A stretch of 64,000 bases of DNA from Dicaeum eximium (taxonomy: Eukaryota; Chordata; Aves; Passeriformes; Dicaeidae): positions 434,001-498,000 of the forward strand of contig VWZP01007940.1 in assembly GCA_013396995.1 (NCBI GenBank), written 5' to 3'. The first letter of the stretch is position 1. Each line of letters opens with the position of its first letter. Positions 38,447-50,400 of this stretch are shown here, piece after piece. The position numbers and the translations under genes are program-made. The notes under the pieces are model-generated. The model saw nothing but the letters and a program-made list of their open reading frames with translations. It did no database searches and was not told the DNA's origin.

Positions 38447-39397
38447 CATAAAATACTCTTCATAGAATCACAGGATCATAGAATACCAGGATGAAAATGG
38501 GCTGCAAAGATGATTTCATTCAACCATTCTTCGAAAAAGCACAGACAAGATGGGCCAGTACCCTGTTCAGACAAATCTTGGAAGCATCCAACACTGGGGA
38601 ATCCTCTATTTCCCCAAGGAGATTATTCCTGTGTCTGATTGCTCTCACTGTGAAAAATTGTCCTTTTTTATCTAATCAGAATCTCCCCGGGTGTAACTCA
38701 AACCCATTACCCCTTGTCTGCTCCATGTGACTCCTTGTAAAAATAGAGTGTCCATCTTCTTTTTGGTCACCCTTTAAACAGTGGCACACAGTGATAAGGT
38801 CTGTCCTAAGCCTTCTTTTTTAAAGGCTGAACAAACCCAGTTCTCTCAGCCCTTTCTCACATGTCAGGCTTCCCAGTCCTTTGGTCATCTTTGAGGTCTT
38901 TCCCTGGACCCTTTCCAACCTGTCCACTTCTTTTTTTTGCACAGGAGACCAAAAGTGAACACATTATTCCAGGTGTGGCCTGGCAAGCACTGAATAGGGT
39001 TGGATAATGACTTCTCTATCTCTACTGGTGATGCCATTGTTGGTGCAGCCCAGCATCCCATCGGAATGCTCTGATGCAGCAGCACACTGTTCACTCATAT
39101 TGAGGTTGTTGGCCACTAGGATCCCTACATACCTTTCCAAAGAGTCATTCCCAAGCTGGGTAGATCCCAGTCTGTGCTGCACTCCCAGCTGATGTTTTCC
39201 TAGGTGCATTTCTCCTTGCTGAACTTTGCAAGGTAATTGTTGGCTCATTCTTCCACCCTATTTGTCTTCCTGGAAGGTGGCTTTTCCCTTCCAAAGTGTC
39301 CATTGGGAGATTTTAGAATAACCTTGGGTAGATCCCATGTTGCTCCATAGATTTTTGTGGGTCTACTTGGCACAGCAGGTCGCTGATCATTTCCCCT
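38447..39397. repeat. First copy of a 951 bp near-identical tandem pair
   Basis: This block recurs at a constant offset of 952 bases (39399-40349). I see four substitutions between the copies (38586/39538, 38617/39569, 38634/39586, 38999/39951) and no indel. The copies are separated by one N. The block contains the 3' end of the minus-strand CR1 element described separately. Confidence 0.97.
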
Positions 39398-39398
39398 N
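39398..39398. other. Single N at contig join
   Basis: One undetermined base sits exactly at the junction of the two tandem copies. Some scaffolders write a single N when the estimated gap is zero or negative. This fits two contigs whose ends overlap but were not merged. Confidence 0.9.
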
Positions 39399-40349
39399 CA
39401 TAAAATACTCTTCATAGAATCACAGGATCATAGAATACCAGGATGAAAATGGGCTGCAAAGATGATTTCATTCAACCATTCTTCGAAAAAGCACAGACAA
39501 GATGGGCCAGTACCCTGTTCAGACAAATCTTGGAAGCGTCCAACACTGGGGAATCCTCTATTTCCCCAGGGAGATTATTCCTGTGGCTGATTGCTCTCAC
39601 TGTGAAAAATTGTCCTTTTTTATCTAATCAGAATCTCCCCGGGTGTAACTCAAACCCATTACCCCTTGTCTGCTCCATGTGACTCCTTGTAAAAATAGAG
39701 TGTCCATCTTCTTTTTGGTCACCCTTTAAACAGTGGCACACAGTGATAAGGTCTGTCCTAAGCCTTCTTTTTTAAAGGCTGAACAAACCCAGTTCTCTCA
39801 GCCCTTTCTCACATGTCAGGCTTCCCAGTCCTTTGGTCATCTTTGAGGTCTTTCCCTGGACCCTTTCCAACCTGTCCACTTCTTTTTTTTGCACAGGAGA
39901 CCAAAAGTGAACACATTATTCCAGGTGTGGCCTGGCAAGCACTGAATAGGATTGGATAATGACTTCTCTATCTCTACTGGTGATGCCATTGTTGGTGCAG
40001 CCCAGCATCCCATCGGAATGCTCTGATGCAGCAGCACACTGTTCACTCATATTGAGGTTGTTGGCCACTAGGATCCCTACATACCTTTCCAAAGAGTCAT
40101 TCCCAAGCTGGGTAGATCCCAGTCTGTGCTGCACTCCCAGCTGATGTTTTCCTAGGTGCATTTCTCCTTGCTGAACTTTGCAAGGTAATTGTTGGCTCAT
40201 TCTTCCACCCTATTTGTCTTCCTGGAAGGTGGCTTTTCCCTTCCAAAGTGTCCATTGGGAGATTTTAGAATAACCTTGGGTAGATCCCATGTTGCTCCAT
40301 AGATTTTTGTGGGTCTACTTGGCACAGCAGGTCGCTGATCATTTCCCCT
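39399..40349. repeat. Second copy of the 951 bp near-identical tandem pair
   Basis: This matches 38447-39397 with four substitutions. Unlike the first copy, it continues without a break into further CR1 sequence (40350-40820), so it is the end of the downstream contig. The first copy continues on its left into unique DNA. Together they look like one locus represented twice. Confidence 0.97.
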
Positions 40350-40820
40350 GGTATTTTGAATGTTCCATTTTGCTCCATGTCTCTGTCTTTCAGCTTGGGA
40401 AACTGGATACCCTGAGAACCAATGGCCATGCTATTAAAGACTGAGGCAAAGGAGCCATGAAGTACTTCTACCTTTTCTTCATGCTTTGGCAATATGTTTC
40501 CCCCTGCATTTAATTTAAAAATGGGGAGATTCTCCTTAGCCCTCCTTTTGTTGCTGATACATTTGTAATAACAATCTTTGATATCCTTAATGACAGTAGC
40601 CAGAATAAGTTCTAGCTGTGTTTTGGCTCTTTTAGTTTTCCCACTGTATAACCTCACAATATCCTTGTAGTCCTACTGAATTGTTTCCTCTTCTTCCAAA
40701 GCTCATAAACTGTCTTTCTTTCCTTGAGATCAAGCCAAAGCTCTCTGCTCCACCTGGCTGGTGATCTTCCTACCAGTTCATCTTTGTCTTCTTTGTTAGG
40801 GTACACTTGATCCCATCTTG

Positions 40821-41045
40821 CTGGTCACTTATGAACATATTAAACTGTCTTGGGGCCAACACCAGTCCCAGGATGACCTCACTTGTGACAGGTTGCCAGT
40901 TGGAAAAGGGGCATTTGCCACCACTCTTTCACCCCATCCACCACACAGATCCCTTGTCTAGACCACGATGCCTCAGTTTCTCCAGTAGGAGGCTGTGAGC
41001 AACTGTGTTGAAAGCCTTGACTTAATTGTACTGGATTAAAATAAA
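40821..41045 (-). mobile_element. Second CR1 fragment, RT palm/thumb region, out of order
   Basis: The text here is the antisense of the CR1 segment downstream of the RT active site ('aacatattaaactgtcttgggg...ccagtaggaggctgtgag...gtgttgaaagcc'). On a colinear minus-strand CR1 this segment should lie at lower coordinates than the RT N-terminus at 40265-40657, but it lies at higher ones. It is therefore either a separate insertion or a rearranged piece. The match ends near 41045. Confidence 0.75.
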
Positions 41046-43958
41046 CCTTTCCTAAAATGAGATAATGGATCTGTTGTTGGTTTCAGAACAGTTCTTGGAG
41101 GCCGAGTGTCTTGAACTGTCACAAAATGTTGCATCCATCTTATCTATTAACAGCCTAGGGAAAACCATTTCAGAATGCAAAAAGTATGAGACTGGAGTTC
41201 ACTTCTCAGGGTTACAGCTTCTAATGGACTGACTGTCACTGATAAGGAAATGATGGAGGAGCACAATGTTCTTGCAATCTCATTAGCTGGATATATTGTG
41301 TGATGCTAAAGTTACCAACCTGCAGAATACTAACACACACCAGCTGCAAAAGAGTGAAGGAGAAAGCAATTTAAAGTTATACATGAAACTTTTATACTCT
41401 AGTTGTTTCTCTGAAGTAACAGTTTGAATGGCTTTTTTGTTTGGTTTTGTTTGCTTGCTTGCTTTGTATTCTGTGCTTACCTCTTTTAAGACACAGTTTA
41501 GTTGGTGTTAATATTATTATACTAAAAAAAATGCCCTAAATGGCAACCAACTGGTAAACCAACCAACCAAAAACTGTCAACACAAATAGAGAATATTTCT
41601 TGGATGTGTTTTCTTGTTCCAAGGATTTTTTTTCACTTTCGTTGTCCCTTATGTCAAATATTTCAGTGATGCTGCCTTTTGTTTTTTTTTCAGAAAAGGA
41701 TTTGAAAATACCCAAAAAGCACAAATGAGGTTCCCTCCTTACAATTGCTTGAATCTCTAATACAGTTATTAGAATGTAAATGTGACATTTCTTACTTAAG
41801 GGAAAATCTAACCAAAGAGGCTGACCTTCAGTTATTTATACATTTGTAGTAATTCTACCAATGATATTTTGAAATTGGATGTCACATGTATTGTTAAATA
41901 TGATGTAAATACCCCTCCATACATCTTCAGCCTAATCAATAATTTTTCTCCTAAGGTAAAACACTTTTGATGCAATAGAAGCTCTCATTCATCAGTCTTT
42001 AAGAGACAACTCTGTAGAAGAAACGTGGACTGAGAAACCAGAAACAGTGAAATATTTATGGCTTTTCCTTCAAACTACTCTATCTGGAGTAATAAAATGG
42101 GCTAAACCAGACATTTCAGGCCATAATACTTTGCAATTATTAGCTAAGAACTACCTGTGGTAATCTTGTATCTGCACTAGTTTTAGTACAATTTTGTGAC
42201 AGGGTTGTGTATGTTCCTAGGGACTTTGTTTCTATGGTCTTATCGGATCATGTTTCATGGGTAAACTAAATTTTCTCATGAGCCTGGAATAATTTGATTC
42301 TGGCTATTCCTTCCCCTGACAGATGTTGTCATCGCCATCATACCTTTAATGAAAAATACACATGTGCTAGAGATACTGTTCCAGCTACATTCTAGTGCTT
42401 TCCCAGCAGCAGGAGCTAGCATGATCTCTCCATGTAGCTCAGGAATGGCCCATGGGAACGAGCTAGAATTATAGGACAACACTTAAGTTAAAAGCAGGTA
42501 GAGAATTTTGTGTTCTTTGCTGTTAGTTGGGAACTGAGAGTCACAAATAGGTATATAAATCTTTATTGCTCTAGAAGGAAAACATATTAATATATTTCAA
42601 AATGCTTCACTAGAGAAATCAGGGTAATCTGTACATCCAGGTCTCTATGGGGTTCCTAGAATGGTCAAGAGCTGTTTTTTAACCAAAGAATTTTAAAGAT
42701 TTACCCATGCATTTTGCAGATGATCTCTCAAAACTTTTAAGCATGTGGTGGCAAATTTCTTTTAAGAGTGTTGTAGTCCATTGTCTCTGGGGTCAGCTCA
42801 GATGTTTGTAAATACTAGCTTCATTTTCCATATGTAAGAATACAAATTGCACCTATCATGCTAATCTGCATGTTACTGAGCTGTAAAGATTTTTTTTTTA
42901 AGGAGTCATTAGAATAATTTGCAAATATCTGATGACAGAATTACCAGCAGAATATAAGTCATCAAAATAGTGCTTGTAACATTTTTTTTATTTGATTGTG
43001 TCTGTTTTATAGCCAAGTAGACAAGGTGAGATAGATTACTGTTCTCTACAAAAACAAAATAAAATGAGAGGTCTCTTAGTTACATGAACGTTACAAAAAT
43101 CTTACCAAATTTATGAGAATTTTCAAATCACCCTTTTTCTCTTGAACTGCAGAAAATCCTGTTCCTCAGTGCTCACAGTAAAGAAATAGGTAAAACTTAG
43201 GAAGCTTTCCATATCTGTAACACATCCCTCTTCTCCCTGCAGATCCTGTGGTTGTCTCATGCAGCTCACTGCATATTTATGGACGTGTCATGACACACTT
43301 GCTTCTCTCCTTCAACAGAGGACTGGGGTTTTTCTGACAGAAACTTAAATCTCCAGCTTTAAGTATACAACAGAAGAAAAAAGCTAGAGAAGCAGAGGGT
43401 AACATTTTCAAAACCAATTTTTATTTTTTTATTAACTATGTACAGGATTCACCTAATTTAGGGAAGGCTTTCATAGTTTTCCTATACAGAATGAAAATGC
43501 TGTGAGCTTGAGCAGGGTTTGAGCTAACCAGAATCAAATATATTAAGCCTTCTGGAGGTAAAGCTAACACATAAAAGATATTTACTCTGGACTATTTTTT
43601 TATTTCATAGCAAACCTTAGTGCTTCCTTTGAATCTTTTGAAAAGTTACTAAATTTCCTGAATTCCCCCTGCTTTTAAACTTGCCTTTCTCCTTTCCTCT
43701 TTCAACACAGTTTTATTTAAGGTTTTCAAGGGCACATTTACTCTTTCCTTTGAAATGATGCCAAAGTCCTTAAAGTCTCTAGCGAAAGAATATATTAGAA
43801 AAAGTGGGAATAAGTAAGAGTTTTCCAATATTCTAATCAGAAAGAGCTATAAACCATTCCCCAAACACACACTTCAAATGAAAAATCTAATTTAAGTTTT
43901 AAATTTGAAAAATGCTTACAAGTCTTATTCTTAGAATTAAACATTTTTATATGTGCTC

Positions 43959-43992
43959 TTGTTTGTTTGTTTGTTTGTTTGTTTGTCTGTTT
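43959..43992. repeat. (TTTG)n microsatellite
   Basis: About six TTTG/GTTT units followed by one degenerate unit (GTCT). Confidence 0.95.
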
Positions 43993-44721
43993 AAAGGAGC
44001 TTTGATACCCTTGTGGGATTAAGATGAAATGGCTCAACTGAATGTTAATTGAAACTGGTCAATGCATTTTGTGGAGTAAAAATCCCAGCTCAAGCATGTG
44101 ATTAAATGTTTCAACCTTGCAATGGAATCTCTGGATGGCCATAAATACCTTTTGAAATTAAACTCCAGGTTGATGATAGAAAGTGATTTCCATCTGTCAC
44201 ATGATTGAACTTTTATGAGATAATTTTCTCTCTAGCTTTTGAAGTATTCGCTCTCTTGAGTGCTTATTATCTTTTTGCCTGCCTATTTTTGTCATGTAGA
44301 ATTATTTAATTCAGAAAAAGATGATTGGTTATGCTGGAAAATGTAACAAAGTTCAGTGTCATATTTTAGTACATGGTAGGTGTCTTTTAGTGAGAAATGC
44401 ATGAAAGAGTATTTATGTGAAAATTGTTCTTTAAAGCATTTTTGGTTTTGTCCTTTGTATTATAGATTGGTTACGTTTTTTAAACTATCCCTCATGTCAT
44501 TAAAAATAGGAACTCAGAAATGGTCTGAGATGGTTTTGCAGGAAGTACAGCTGCAATTCTAATTTCTCATTCAGCTCCTATTTTTTTTCTATGCTCTTGT
44601 TAATCAGTTCTTCCTTTGTCAGAGAGGGGAATATATTTATCCATTACGTTATTTTGAATTTTTGTACGAGCTCACTGTATATGTAAATAACCTACACATG
44701 ACAATTCTACTTTTTAATCCT

Positions 44722-44735
44722 TTATCTATCTATCT
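44722..44735. repeat. Short (ATCT)n repeat
   Basis: Three to four ATCT units; too short to be a strong marker. Confidence 0.85.
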
Positions 44736-46758
44736 GTTGTATCTTCTTGGTATCGTAGGTCCTTGCCAGCTACTGGAATAGCCCAGCACATCCTAACATT
44801 CAGATTTCCATCATAGCAGGTATTTTATATGCAGCATGAAGTGTTGTTGCAAACTCTTGCTGCTTATGAGACCTTATGTCACCAGGAACAAAGCAGCCCC
44901 TGGCAGACACCAATGATTCCTTGCCTCTTCCCTCAGCTCATCATTCACTTGCAAGAAAAGTGGAATTATCCCAGCCATTTGCTGCACTCCAAGTCACAAT
45001 TACCTAATTGACTAGGATCACTGCGAAGAAATATCATCAGTTAGTTGTTTATTGCCTTTAAAATCTCCTTTTTGTAAGCACTCAAAATATTCAGGAATAT
45101 AGTAATGTATATTGTAGTTACATCTGAGGGACAAACAAAATTTTAATCTTCCATCTACATGCTTGAGACACATGATGTTGTTGTTGGTTGGACTAAAAAG
45201 AAATCCATTTTTAGGCTAGTGTTAATTATCCCTAGGCAAATACCAGTAAGAGCAGCTTCATCTAACATCATTATTAAATGTTGATTTTTAATTAAGAGAT
45301 ATTTGCAATATAAAAGGAGCTTTCATCTGTGTAGAAAGAATACCTAAAATATTTTAATTTCTACTTTGTGCACTGTTCCATTTTTTAATTACTACATTTT
45401 CTTTTACAGTAAATTTTAGCAGAATATAAATTCAAGAGGTAGTTTTGTATAACATCTTTTTAGTAGTTCCTATTGTGAAAGCTGGGCGCTCTGACCCTAA
45501 TTAACATTGTATGCTATTTCTCACTGTCTGAAGGGACCAGCTAAATTTTCCTTGCTGATCACAATCAAAAGCTTGTTTGTTTAGCAATCATTATTATAAT
45601 AAAAAGAGAGCGAGTGAGAAGGAGGGAGAGACTATTTATGTGTGTCTGTGCCCATACCGCAGAGACGTCTGCTTTCAAAACAGAAAGAAAAGGTCTCTCA
45701 GCTCCCAGTGATGTTAATGGAAGTTCTCCAACTAAATCCCTGAACACCCCTTTGAAAACATGCACCTAATGTAGATAAAAGTGTAGGTTTCTTCCTTCTT
45801 TCAGCAAAGCGAAAGTCTGGTCAGATTTATTTTGCCCCTCCCCTCGTTCTGATGCACTATCTTGGTGGGCTTTGTAAAAACTCTGCTGTGAGACATCTAC
45901 ACTCTTCTTACAAAAACAATTCTATTTAGTTCAGAAATAAAAGCAGGCTTCATCAGCTTTTTTTTCTTTCTTTTTTTTTTTTTTTAATACTGATAAATTC
46001 TTTTTTCTTCCTACCCTGAAGGGGATATCTACTAGGGAGAGGTGAAACTGTGATATAAATTGGTGTCATGCTCGGGGGAAGGGAAGTAACCAAGTTGGGA
46101 CCTTGGAGGCTCTAAAAGGGAGGACTCTAGGGCAAAAATTTTCCTATCTTTATTGTTCACGTGCAGAAAATGTCTTCAGTGGGTTGTTGAAATGTAGCAG
46201 GGCTGGAGAGGTGCTTGTCATAACTTGTTGGGGTAAACTGTGGTGTGAATTCCTGCTCAAGGGGAAGAGCAGGCTGCCCGCTGGGACCGGCTTCTGAGGA
46301 ATGCAGGGTCAGAAGCCAAATGTATAACCAGAAAAGAAGGCTTACTTTTCCTGTGGCAGAAAGGGGCCACTTGAAAATAAGATTGCACAAAAAAGTTCAA
46401 ACAGGTTTTCACAAGTGACTCAATTTGTACTCTGTTTTCCACTCAAGAAGGTTTCTTGAAATATTGCGCCATTGTTCTTTTCATGTGCTTAATAAGGTTG
46501 TATACCTTATACCTCATTTCTGGCATCAAATTAACTTCTTGTTATAATAAATTTATTAAATTATATTAATATTTTATATAAGTATTCATATTTTATGTGT
46601 GCAAAACAATTGTTTTAATGTTTTTGTTTTCTCTTTAGAATACATCCTAAAATTTCAACTTTCAACTTCCTCTTGGAGCCAAGCAAACCTTGAAGCTGCC
46701 GGATTTTCCCTGGAGAGCTAATTCTAGTGCTTGGGACAGTTCTACTCTCTGTGATAGA

Positions 46759-47432
46759 TGTTATAGACAAGAAACCCAGTTCTCCTATCCCCCAGTTCAC
46801 AAAGTCCACTAACCCCTCCTGTTCCCGGTTGCGTCTGAGCCCAGGTCGCTCTGTTTGTTAATTAATAAAGTTAATCAACCTGTTATACAGTTAATTGTTA
46901 AAGTTGTACCCCACTTCCTTACCCCTATCCCTGATTGCGTCGGGAAATCACGCCGCTGCTCCGAAGTCGCGCGAGATCAGCCGCCATTCTAGAAGGAGAG
47001 CTTTACCGGAACCATATGCAAATGAACAGCAAAACTGACCCAGTTGTCCACCTTAGTGGCCCACAGTCAGACCCTGGACCACGAGCCGACTACACCAAGC
47101 ACACCACCATGAGGGGAAAGCTTTCCTTGATTGGAAATCACCTCTGGCTTCGACTCCAACTTGCCTCGCCATGACTTAAAAGGAACTCAATAAGATTGAC
47201 CCCCTAAGACCAACGCGCCGCCGCTGAGCATCTTTGGTGCGACTCTTGTGAGAGTAAAGGCTCGGGCTCTGCCCTGCGAAGGACAAAGCCCCAAAAGCTC
47301 TCCTCATCCTTGGCGGCGAAAGGGAGCAGCGGCAGCACGCACAGCCCCACAAGCCCCCCATCCCCAGAGCTGAATCCCGTAAATAAAGGCCTTTCAAAAA
47401 GAGATACAAGATCTCTTGGCCCGTTTATTGCA
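46759..47432 (+). mobile_element. Solo LTR, 674 bp, CpG-containing, with 5 bp target duplication
   Basis: The element runs from TGTTATAGAC to GTTTATTGCA. Both sides carry the 5 bp direct repeat ATAGA (46754-46758 and 47433-47437). The two ends form an imperfect inverted repeat (TGTTATAGAC against TGCAATAAAC, 7 of 10). AATAAA at 47381-47386, 46 bases before the end, sets the orientation as plus. A TATA-like CTTAAAAG sits at 47175-47182 and an octamer ATGCAAAT at 47015-47022. CpG sites are dense at 46935-46985 and 47210-47340 compared with the rest of the window, which suggests a fairly young insertion. No internal retroviral sequence flanks it, so it is a solo LTR. The family is not assigned. 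Confidence 0.82.
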
Positions 47433-47437
47433 ATAGA

Positions 47438-50400
47438 TGTTTGATTATCTGTGCCAACAGAGTAAAGTTCTAGAATTTATAGAATAATTTATTATCTCAG
47501 CTAAGAAATCAGAAAATGTGTAATGATTATGAGTACCAGGAAGGAAAACAAAACCAAAATATTGTTTTCCTTAAAATTAACAAAACCATGCTTTTAATGA
47601 GCTTTAGAAGAGCTACATTTTTGTCAGATAAGAGCTGATTTACTCTGTTTACATCTCATGGTTAATTCAGAAAGACTGAAATATTACAGAGGAGTTGTAA
47701 TTGTTTCCTTTTTTTTTTTTCTATTCAGAGAAACTTAACTTCAGAGAAGAAGGAATATGGAGACTATATTTTCAATTTCAGTTGTAATTTACTGTAAGAG
47801 AAAGATCATGTATCTAAGATAAACTAGGATTAAATGTATACAAATAAATATATATATAATATCTCATTTCTATTTTATGTCAATATTGTGTGAAGGTGGA
47901 AACCTTACTTTCATGGGAAGCTGGAGACAGCTGGGTTCAAAAGGCAGCATTTACAGCCCCTTTCACATTTCTGCTTAGAGTTTACAGAACACAGCCTGTG
48001 CCTTCCACAGATCACCACTGTAAAAGAAATGCCTTTTTTTCTTTGTTTTTATTCATTTCCCTTCATTAAAAGGAATGTCATCTACTCTTCAAATGAAGAC
48101 TTATATACATGTTTGCCACTCAAACTGAGTTGCAGATCATCACCCAGATGTGTCAAACTACTGAAGATTTACATTTTTTGAATTATGGAAATAGTCCTTG
48201 ATGAAAAAATATTCACTATGTTGTTTAAGAAGCAATTTTCCATAAGAAACCCTGTACTGTTTTCTGTCAGTTTTAAAGAATTTCTTGATCATTTGCAGAA
48301 TACATAAAAATCATATTTAAAACTGTAAAGACAGTCAGACTGTTTGTCACAAATGTTCCAGAAGTACTCTCAAAATATTTACAGAATGTTAAATCAGTAT
48401 CTTAACACTGAATATAAAAAGAAGGAACCCAAGGATACGTCAGAGCTCTGATTCCAGCTATTGGACAGTCCATCTATGTTCCAACCTGTAATAAGCTGAG
48501 ACCTCACAGTCCTTTCTTCCCTTCTCCTGCTCTCCACTTTCCACTAGATACAGCCAAAGCATCTTAACTTTACTTAACTCTGACCACATGAAACTAAAGC
48601 TGACTATAAACTATCAAAGGGTTACACAGAGGCAGCTAATTGCATATATTAACTTTTAAAATCTTCATCCTCCAACAGCAGTAAAAGGTGTTTTATATCA
48701 TAATGACTTCCACATATCCTAGTGAACCATGAGTATTCAGTCAGGTTAAGGAGAGGTGGTGAATCAAAAGCGTTGTCAAAGGCAGATTCGATCATGGTAA
48801 ACAGTATCTTTTCATTGACTTCAAATATGCTAATTTTTTATTAATTTTGCAAGGAGGGAAGTGTTTATCAGGCTTATATTTTACTTTGGTTCTCTGGTAA
48901 ACAATGATGAATCGGTCTGATTAACCAAAAGAGATAGCCCAACATTTATGGTCTTTAAATGGAAATATTTCACTTTTCATTTATGGAAAACTTAACTCTA
49001 TTGTTTTGATTGGATTTTCTTAAGCTGAAACTCAACATAATGAGTGAGTAGTGCATGAAAACCCAACCCCTTTTGCCTTCAATCCACTGAAATTTGTTAT
49101 CAATTTTTCTTGAAATTCCTCTGAGAACTACAAACTTTTCAAAATGAGCAAGGATTAACATTCTGAACCTTCTGGCACCAGAAAGAGTGAGAGTCTTCCC
49201 CGCTCCCCCCCATTCTTTGATCCTACAAAGCACTGCCTAAAACAATGAGGCACTCACCATTAATAACAGAACCCTGTTTTCTTGGCACCTGCTGCAGCTG
49301 CAGGTCAATGACCGACAGAACAGGGTCACGAACTGTGCCTTCTTAATTCACATCTAAACGCTGCCAGGACCTGACTGCAACCGCTGGTAACAGCAAACTC
49401 TAACACCTGCAATCTTATCAGATGGCAGATTAACCACACTGAAAATCCCAGCTTGTCACTACCCCTGCAAATAAATGTGAAAGGAGAAATCAGACTCTTC
49501 TCAGTTCCAATTTTTTCAGAAGGAGTGACAATTTCCTTCTCAAGTTGTCAGTCCAGCTTTTATTACATTGCTTTTCAATCCTTTTGGTTAATGTAAAGGT
49601 GTAAATGGAACCCACCATTTTTATGTAGGCAAAGGATGAAGTGTTTAGATCTAATTTGTTCATCCTACCTCAAGAAATAATCTCCCTTGAAACCAAAATT
49701 AGTGAACCTCTGTACATTTACAGCTTAAATGCTTCTCAATAAGCAGTCACCACTTCAGGACCTTGGGTTTATTTTGTTACATAGCATTTTGCTGGTTTTC
49801 GCTTCTCTTCTTTATTTCTTATTTGAATATTTAATGCTTTACTTTGAGAAGCAACCACAAAAAAAATCTCCCTTTGAAGGACATATAAATTAATAGAACA
49901 GCGCTGTTCAAGGAGTACAAAGAAAAGTCTTTCCCCTATTATTTTGGGTTTTATTTGCTAAAATAGAACATTATTTTCTCAGCATAGTAAATTATCTCTA
50001 TTTTCCTCAATTTTTGACCTATAATTAACTCCTTGCAATTTTGTGCGGATACAAATTTCTAAATTATCTACCTTATTTGTATAATGGGAGTCAATTTAAT
50101 TTGTACTACAGGGGTTCTTCTCTGCATGCAACTCTATTTCCCACAGGATTTTTTATTTGATTATTTTTTAAAATTTCAACCTTTTAAGTACGTACAACAG
50201 ACCTGTCTAAATCAAAAGGAGTCTTTGTACAAAGAACTGCCACTCAACTCACTGGACACCTTACAAGCCCTTTCATAAATCTAAATTGGAGAAGTTTTTT
50301 AGTCAATACTTCAAATCCTTGGAACACATTTCTTTTGAAACTTTGTCTTACCTTCTGCACTAAGGACAAATGGCACCAGTAAAGACACATGGTATTACAA

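Larger units (their letters stand above)
38461..40820 (-). mobile_element. Internally deleted CR1 LINE, partly duplicated by assembly
   Basis: The minus-strand element ends with the CR1 3' octamers (CATAGAAT-type units at 38461-38485, again at 39413-39437). Going upstream on the minus strand come the 3' region, the ORF2 C-terminal block (minus frame 38964-39248, repeated at 39916-40200), a jump near 39250-39300 (40200-40252 in copy 2), and the N-terminal edge of the reverse transcriptase region (minus frame 40265-40657). The last has a VIKDIKD...CISNKRRAKEN-like segment, an F-A-S-V-F block and a K-S-M-E-Q-H-G-I-Y-P-R segment. The central RT palm with its catalytic box is missing. From 40660 to 40820 the linker between endonuclease and RT follows. 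It is inactive. If the tandem duplication is an artefact, the true element is about 950 bp shorter. Confidence 0.88.
41046..46758. other. Non-coding stretch with minor simple repeats
   Basis: I see no gene. Small simple repeats are noted separately at 43959-43992 and 44722-44735. The block at 45540-45780 is a higher-complexity candidate conserved element (inference). The part at 46030-46400 is less AT-rich but not recognised. Confidence 0.45.

Noticed and set aside
46563..46758. Exon starting after TTTTCTCTTTAG at about 46638
   Set aside because: The acceptor-like motif is followed by no recognised coding frame and no donor before the LTR begins at 46759.
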